Source: a gamma proteobacterium symbiont of Ctena orbiculata (lineage in GTDB: Bacteria; Pseudomonadota; Gammaproteobacteria; Chromatiales; Chromatiaceae). Taken from it: a stretch of DNA of 64,000 nt. Positions 59,974 through 64,000 of the stretch are shown here, in pieces. The notes beneath the pieces are model-generated. The model was not told the origin of the DNA. It ran no database searches and worked only from the letters and a program-made list of their open reading frames with translations. The translations under genes were made by a program, and so were the position numbers. The first letter of the stretch is position 1, and the number at the start of each line of letters is the position of its first letter. Where the stretch lies: positions 1-64,000 of the forward strand of contig QBVC01000030.1 of the NCBI GenBank assembly GCA_003058495.1, in the 5' to 3' direction.

Positions 59974-60376
59974 GTTAAAGTGGTCACGACCGGATATGAC
60001 GGTTGCTGTTGGTTTATCCTGAGGTGACTGTTGACAACTAACATGCCGATCTTCCTGGCATTAGCTCAAGTAGAGTGTTCGTCATTCCGGCGAATGCCGG
60101 AATCCAGAATTCTGGCATACAGGGATATGAGCCAAGTGACGTACATATTCAAGGTTGATAAGCACATTCGACGGCTAAGCAAAATAAAAATTCGGTAGTT
60201 TGACCCCCTGGATCACTCGCTCCGCTCACCCTTCGGTCCGACTTTCGGTCGTTCAACGCGCTTTGCCCTTTTGTCCGGCCTACGCCGGAATGACACACAC
60301 CTTTTTTCCATTCAGCTTTCGTTCAGCCACAACGCCATATGCTTCTCCATAGGCCCATTGAATTTGGAGAACTATG
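59974..60376. other. Gene-free region carrying an inverted-repeat element
   Basis: About 400 bp with no gene. Most of it is the 60081-60294 element. The remainder before the His-rich gene holds GGAG at 60366-60369, its ribosome binding site. Confidence 0.5.
60081..60294. repeat. Inverted-repeat element (MITE-like), 214 bp
   Basis: GTCATTCCGGCG (60081-60092) and CGCCGGAATGAC (60283-60294) are perfect reverse complements. The left end also holds the hairpin ATTCCGGC-GAAT-GCCGGAAT (60084-60103) and the 12-bp palindrome CCAGAATTCTGG (60104-60115). Such GTCATTCCGGCG...GCCGGAATGAC repeats are common in proteobacterial intergenic DNA. The length is close to that of the 2392-2610 element but the sequence is different. 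Confidence 0.7.
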
Positions 60377-60682
60377 ATGAATGGTAAAGCACTTCTCTTG
60401 GCGAGCCTGGTCACCGCCTCGTTGGCCACTGCGGCACCGGCGCAGGCTCACGACTACTACGACTATCCCTACGGCCTGCTGGGCGGTCTGTTCCTCGGCC
60501 TCAGCTGGAACCACTATCATGACCATGGCCACTCCCATTCCCACTCCTATCGCCATTATGACCGTCACTATCGCCACCGCGAGTACCGGCGCAGCAAGAG
60601 TCACGGACGCCTGCACCGCGACAAGCACAGGCGGCATCGTGATGGCGACAGAGAGCGCCGCCGTCACCGCCATAGGGATTGA
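60377..60682 (+). CDS. Secreted His/Arg-rich protein
   Basis: 101 residues from the second of two adjacent ATGs, the one with GGAG 7 nt upstream. A signal peptide (LLLASLVTASLATAAPAQA) is followed by HDYYDYPYGLLGGLFLGLSW and a C-terminal half of His, Arg, Tyr and Asp (HYHDHGHSHSHSYRHYDRHY and RREHRRRHRHR-like runs). It probably binds divalent metal such as Ni, Zn or Cu, or a surface polyanion. Low complexity makes family assignment impossible. It is 15 bp upstream of the anchored protein gene. Confidence 0.75.
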   Translation: MNGKALLLASLVTASLATAAPAQAHDYYDYPYGLLGGLFLGLSWNHYHDHGHSHSHSYRHYDRHYRHREYRRSKSHGRLHRDKHRRHRDGDRERRRHRHRD

Positions 60683-60697
60683 GCAGGGAGAGCCGTT

Positions 60698-61450
60698 ATG
60701 CGCAGTCACCAAAAGAGCGGATGGTTTCCGCTGGCTTCATTGCTGTTGGTTATGGTGTTGGGGCAGCAGGCAGGCGCCCAGGAGAGCGGCGTCAGACTCT
60801 CCCAATCCGTCGAGGGACGGGCGGCCGCCGGCGTGGCGACAGAGGATGCCCAACTCGACCAGGCGGATCTGGATGAACACCAGGCACTGGTCGTCAGCGG
60901 CAGCAGGATGGAGGCGACCGCGCAGCGCAGTTTCGCTGCCCACGCCCCCGGACGGCTGTTGAGTATCTTCGATGCCCACAGCGTGATCAGCAGGGATGAT
61001 GACGACGACGGTTTTTACCACCGCCTGAAGGTCGTCTTCGATGCGGACACCTCGGAGGAGGAGGTATGGGTCTACGCCAGGCTCTATCTCAGCCTCGAGG
61101 GTGGGCCGTGGAACCACTACTATACAACCGATCTGTTTCCGATAGCGGGGGATGCCAGCGATGACGAGTATGAGGTGGTCACCCGCCTGCTGGATGGCTA
61201 CCCGACCGGTTACTATGATGTCCTGATCGAACTCTATGACGCCGATTTCGATCTGCTCGAGGTCAACTACGGACCCTACGAGGATAGCGATCTGGCGGTG
61301 CTGCCCCTGGAGGACAGCTATCGGGATGAGTACCATCACGGCGGTGGCGGCGCCGTCGGCCTCTTTACCCTGCTGCTGGGCCTGTTGGCCCTGTTCAGAG
61401 GCTACCCCGGCTGTAGGGACAGGGCTGGTATATGGCGCCTCAGGGAGTAA
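60698..61450 (+). CDS. Choice-of-anchor H-like secreted protein with GlyGly-CTERM-like tail
   Basis: 250 residues with signal peptide (FPLASLLLVMVLGQQAGA). The conserved core is YHRLKVVFDADTSEEEVWVY, GPWNHYYTTDLFPIAGDASD and TRLLDGYPTGYYDVLIELYD, which I associate with the choice-of-anchor H family. The C-terminus has HHGGGGAVGLFTLLLGLLAL followed by FRGYPGCRDR: a glycine cluster, a hydrophobic helix and basic residues, the layout of GlyGly-CTERM sorting signals cleaved by rhombosortase. No rhombosortase is in the window. It follows the His-rich gene by 15 bp, likely co-transcribed. Confidence 0.75.
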   Translation: MRSHQKSGWFPLASLLLVMVLGQQAGAQESGVRLSQSVEGRAAAGVATEDAQLDQADLDEHQALVVSGSRMEATAQRSFAAHAPGRLLSIFDAHSVISRDDDDDGFYHRLKVVFDADTSEEEVWVYARLYLSLEGGPWNHYYTTDLFPIAGDASDDEYEVVTRLLDGYPTGYYDVLIELYDADFDLLEVNYGPYEDSDLAVLPLEDSYRDEYHHGGGGAVGLFTLLLGLLALFRGYPGCRDRAGIWRLRE

Positions 61451-61512
61451 GATGGACGGCAGTTGCCCCGGGCTGTTACCGGCCCTGCGGCTAAACAGGA
61501 GGAGAACGGCCG

Positions 61513-62379
61513 ATGAAGCTTAAACAGGCGCTGCTGCTGATGGTTTCGCTACCGCTCTGGCTGCTGCAGGGGTGTTCGTCCCTGGACCAGGTCAGTCGGG
61601 TCATGGAGGGGCGGAAACCCACGGCCCAGGTAGCGGGTGTGAGTCTTGACGGTCTCGATTTCAAGGGTGTCGATCTCGTGTTCGATCTGCAGGTGGACAA
61701 CCCCAATCCCTACGCCATCGACCTGACGGGGTTCGACTACGACCTGCAGCTTTTCGATCAGTCGTTCATCAAGGGGCGGCAGACCAAGGGGGTGAGCCTG
61801 GCCGCCAACAGCGACAGCCGCGTCGCGCTCCCCCTGCGCCTCGATTTCAAGCAGCTCCTGGACAGCTACCGGCAGCTGCGGTCGGCCGATGAGGCAAGCT
61901 ACAGGCTCGACCTGGGATTGGGATTCAAGATGCCGGTGATCGGCGCACTGCGTCTGCCGGTCGACATCGAGGGAAGTTTTCCCCTGCCAAGAGTGCCGGC
62001 GTTCAGCGTCAGGTCCCTTGGGGTGAAACGGCTCTCCCTGGATGAGGCTGAATTGGAGCTGCAGCTGGAAGTCGACAATCCCAACCGCTTCTCCCTGCTG
62101 CTGCAGCAGTTGGACTACCATTTCAAGTTGAACGGGGTTGCCATCGCCGAGGGCTTGATCAGGCAGCCGCTGAACATCGAACAGGATGGAGTGGGCGTGG
62201 TGGCCATTCCCCTCTCCGTCAATCTGCGGCAGGCGGGTATGGGGCTCTATTCGGCCCTGCTCAATGGCTCCGGTCTCGACTACGAACTGAACGGCTCACT
62301 CGATGCCGCCACATCGAATACGCTCTTGAAACGGTTGCAAATTCCGTTGGCTAAACAAGGCAGTATCAATCTGCAGTAG
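61513..62379 (+). CDS. LEA type 2 (WHy-domain) lipoprotein
   Basis: 288 residues. The lipoprotein signal ends LPLWLLQGCSSLDQ (lipobox LLQGC). Two LEA-14/WHy-like repeats follow, each with the VDNPNPY or VDNPNRF hallmark: FDLQVDNPNPYAIDLTGFDY (about 58-77) and LQLEVDNPNRFSLLLQQLDY. It should sit on the inner face of the outer membrane and act in envelope stress or desiccation tolerance, as WHy proteins do; this is inference. Confidence 0.88.
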   Translation: MKLKQALLLMVSLPLWLLQGCSSLDQVSRVMEGRKPTAQVAGVSLDGLDFKGVDLVFDLQVDNPNPYAIDLTGFDYDLQLFDQSFIKGRQTKGVSLAANSDSRVALPLRLDFKQLLDSYRQLRSADEASYRLDLGLGFKMPVIGALRLPVDIEGSFPLPRVPAFSVRSLGVKRLSLDEAELELQLEVDNPNRFSLLLQQLDYHFKLNGVAIAEGLIRQPLNIEQDGVGVVAIPLSVNLRQAGMGLYSALLNGSGLDYELNGSLDAATSNTLLKRLQIPLAKQGSINLQ

Positions 62380-62526
62380 ATTCTCTCCTACAGGCCTGTC
62401 ACATTCGGGGGGTAACCGCAGACCGAGCGCTGTTGGAGAGCTAAAATTAGATCAGAAAGAGGTAGAAATCTTTCACCCGGATGATCTATTCAGGCTCATC
62501 CCAATTCCTGCGGGAAGGAGGTAGTC

Positions 62527-62847
62527 ATGAAGACCTTTATGTTGATGACCGGTAGCGGTCCGCTGATGATTCTCACATCCCACGCCTCCATAGAAGACCC
62601 GACGATCCTGGAAAAGCTGGCGATCAAGGGAATCGAGAAGTTCCTCGCCTACGAGGTCCCCTACGAGCTGGCGAAGGAGCGTTACGGAGGCCATTTCAGC
62701 GTCGTTGCCAACGACCTGCACGAGAGCGACGATCTGCGGGTGCTGGACTATAACGGGGAGCGCGCCTTCAAGCTCTTCTCATTCGCCGAACTCGGCACCC
62801 CCCTGGCGCATGAGGCTGCAGCAGGCTCGGTAACCGCAGCGGCCTGA
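62527..62847 (+). CDS. Conserved small protein, unknown function
   Basis: 106 residues from the ATG with AAGGAGGT 4-5 nt upstream, an excellent ribosome binding site. The protein reads MKTFMLMTGSGPLMILTSHA and SIEDPTILEKLAIKGIEKFL, then AYEVPYELAKERYGGHFSVV and a DDLRVLDYNGERAFKLFSF end. It is soluble and probably alpha/beta. I recall similar small cytosolic proteins in sulfur-oxidising gammaproteobacteria but cannot name a family. Confidence 0.75.
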   Translation: MKTFMLMTGSGPLMILTSHASIEDPTILEKLAIKGIEKFLAYEVPYELAKERYGGHFSVVANDLHESDDLRVLDYNGERAFKLFSFAELGTPLAHEAAAGSVTAAA

Positions 62848-62872
62848 GCCGACCGGGGTGTTCAGTTGCCGC

Positions 62873-64000
62873 TCAGCCCTCGGGCTCATAGGCTAGGTTG
62901 GGGGCAAGCCAACGCTCCATTTCAGCGACTGAACGCCCCTTGCGACGGGCATAGTCGCTGACCTGGTCCCGGTTCAGCTTGCCCACGGCAAAGTAGCGCG
63001 CATCGGGGTGGCTGAAGTAGAGGCCACTGACCGATGCCGTCGGCACCATCGCCTTGCTCTCGGTGAGCCAGATGCCGGTGTGCGCTTCGACGCGGAGCAG
63101 ATCCCATAACAGATCCTTCTCCGTGTGGTCCGGGCTGGCCGGATAGCCCATGGCGGGGCGGATACCGGTGTAGTCTTCCGCGATCAGCTCCTGGTTGCTG
63201 AGGGACTCCTCCTTCGCGTAGCCCCAGATCTCTTTTCTCACCCGCTCGTGCAGCCACTCCGCCAGGGCCTCGGCCAGGCGATCGGCAAGGGCCTTGAGCA
63301 TGATGGCGTGATAGTCGTCATGCTGCTGTTCGAATTCGGCGAGCTTCTCTTCGATGCCGATCCCGGCGGTGCAGGCGAAGGCGCCGATATAGTCGAGTTT
63401 TCCGCTGCTCCTCGGGGCGACGTAATCCGCCAGGGACTCGTTGTAGCGGCCGTTGACACTGCTCCCCCGCGGGCCTTTGCCGCCGGGCTGGCGCGTCTGC
63501 TTGCGCAGGTTGTGCAGGGTGCTCAGTCGCTGTTCCCGGGACTCGTTCGCGTAGACCGCGATATCGTCCTCCTCGCGGTTGGCGGGAAAGAGTCCGACCA
63601 CCGCCGCGGCGCGCAGCCATCCCTCGTTGATCACCCGCTCCAGCATCGACACTGCGTCGGCATGGAGTTTTCTCGCCTCTTCGCCCTTCTGCGGATCGTC
63701 GAGAATCTGCGGGTAGCGGCCCTTGAGTTGCCAGGCGTGGAAGAAAAAGGTCCAGTCGATGTAGCCGGTGAGCTCGCCGAGGGGGATCGCCTTCATCACC
63801 AGCAGGGCGGCGCTGGGCCGGTCCCCGTCCGAGGTCTCGTCGAGGCGGACGATTTCGCAGTCGGGCCGCTGAAAGTCCGGGTCGAAGAGGCTGGGGCGGA
63901 AGGGGGTGAAGGCGGACCAATCGATCGGGGTCGGGTTGGCCCTCGCCTCCTCGATGGCCACCAGGTTGCGTGATGGATCGACGCCGGCCCGCCGCTGCCG
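62873..64000 (-). CDS. metH: Cobalamin-dependent methionine synthase, C-terminal (activation domain) part
   Basis: The frame is open to the window edge, so the 5' part is outside; 375 codons are visible, ending at the TGA side at 62873. This is the AdoMet-binding activation domain: WTFFFHAWQLKGRYPQIL, GLFPANREEDDIAVY, RKQTRQPGGKGPR, IRPAMGYPASPDHTEKDLLW and SGLYFSHPDARYFAVGKL, ending RWLAPNLAYEPE. It reactivates oxidised cobalamin with AdoMet. Where Escherichia coli has GYPACPEHTEK, this protein has Ser for Cys. It converges on the 62527 gene. Confidence 0.95.
   Translation of the reverse strand, partial: RQRRAGVDPSRNLVAIEEARANPTPIDWSAFTPFRPSLFDPDFQRPDCEIVRLDETSDGDRPSAALLVMKAIPLGELTGYIDWTFFFHAWQLKGRYPQILDDPQKGEEARKLHADAVSMLERVINEGWLRAAAVVGLFPANREEDDIAVYANESREQRLSTLHNLRKQTRQPGGKGPRGSSVNGRYNESLADYVAPRSSGKLDYIGAFACTAGIGIEEKLAEFEQQHDDYHAIMLKALADRLAEALAEWLHERVRKEIWGYAKEESLSNQELIAEDYTGIRPAMGYPASPDHTEKDLLWDLLRVEAHTGIWLTESKAMVPTASVSGLYFSHPDARYFAVGKLNRDQVSDYARRKGRSVAEMERWLAPNLAYEPEG

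Noticed and set aside
60381..60962. 193-codon plus-strand frame overlapping the His-rich gene
   Set aside because: It is a frame-shifted reading of the repetitive His/Arg codons; the chosen frame has signal peptide and ribosome binding site.
62873..64000. Ser in place of Cys in the MetH activation motif (GYPASPDHTEK) as a defect
   Set aside because: The rest of the activation domain is well conserved, and I have no evidence that the Cys is essential; natural variation is the simpler reading.
1..64000. tRNA, rRNA, CRISPR arrays, phage or transposase genes
   Set aside because: Scanned for T-loop like GTTCGAATCC, regular spaced repeats and DDE or integrase motifs other than XerC; none found. 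A covariance search could still find small RNAs.

Overview
The window reads as chromosomal DNA of a GC-rich gammaproteobacterium. The evidence is the class I adenylate cyclase (cyaA type), the lptM-dapF-DUF484-xerC operon, the leuS-lptE-holA order followed by proA-nadD-rsfS, and the outer-membrane parts LptE and LptM. Genus cannot be read from sequence alone. I see no tRNA, rRNA, CRISPR array, transposase or phage gene. Most of the window is core genome plus a large surface-polysaccharide region.

Layout. 1-2414: end of an RND/MMPL-type permease, its last codons lying inside a 219-bp inverted-repeat element. 2647-5223 (minus): lptM, dapF, DUF484, xerC, nearly all overlapping. 5601-15609: two polytopic membrane proteins of glycosyltransferase-C/YfhO type, then a minus-strand group (FrhB-like protein, polysaccharide pyruvyl transferase, flippase-like membrane protein) and a CapD/WbpM-type nucleotide-sugar 4,6-dehydratase. 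15927-20432: a lone GspG pseudopilin, an ABC-F ATPase, an RRM protein, a DUF2939 protein and a PAS plus degenerate GGDEF protein. 20583-23393: adenylate cyclase. 23556-27258: an FKBP-type isomerase, an AT-rich gene-free stretch, a small lipoprotein and an apparently highly expressed secreted protein with a strong terminator.

27315-42692 is the main polysaccharide locus: parvulin-type isomerase, Wzm/Wzt ABC exporter, acyltransferases, a methyltransferase-glycosyltransferase-glycosyltransferase fusion, DUF3144, more glycosyltransferases, a Wzx-type flippase, a sugar epimerase and a WecA/WbpL-type initiating transferase. 42994-53386 is mostly housekeeping (globin, leuS, lptE, holA, proA, nadD, rsfS) with insertions: two tandem secreted EF-hand proteins preceded by CRP-like sites, a retropepsin-like protease and a WYL regulator. 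53432-59973 is a compact ion/phosphate module: two CNNM/CorC-type proteins, a universal stress protein and an NptA-type Na/Pi transporter, bounded by two paralogous small basic coiled-coil proteins. 60081-60294 is a second short inverted-repeat element. 60377-62847 holds a His-rich secreted protein, a choice-of-anchor-H-like protein with a GlyGly-CTERM-like tail, a LEA-type lipoprotein and a small unknown. The window ends inside metH.

Strongest leads: the AT-rich mosaic tract inside an intact leuS (about 46165-46475), the coiled-coil-flanked CNNM/Usp/NptA module, the tandem EF-hand genes with equally spaced CRP-like sites in a genome that has cyaA, the degenerate GGDEF protein directly upstream of cyaA, and the secreted protein at 25551-27170. 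Homology calls rest on recognised motifs only; no database search was run.
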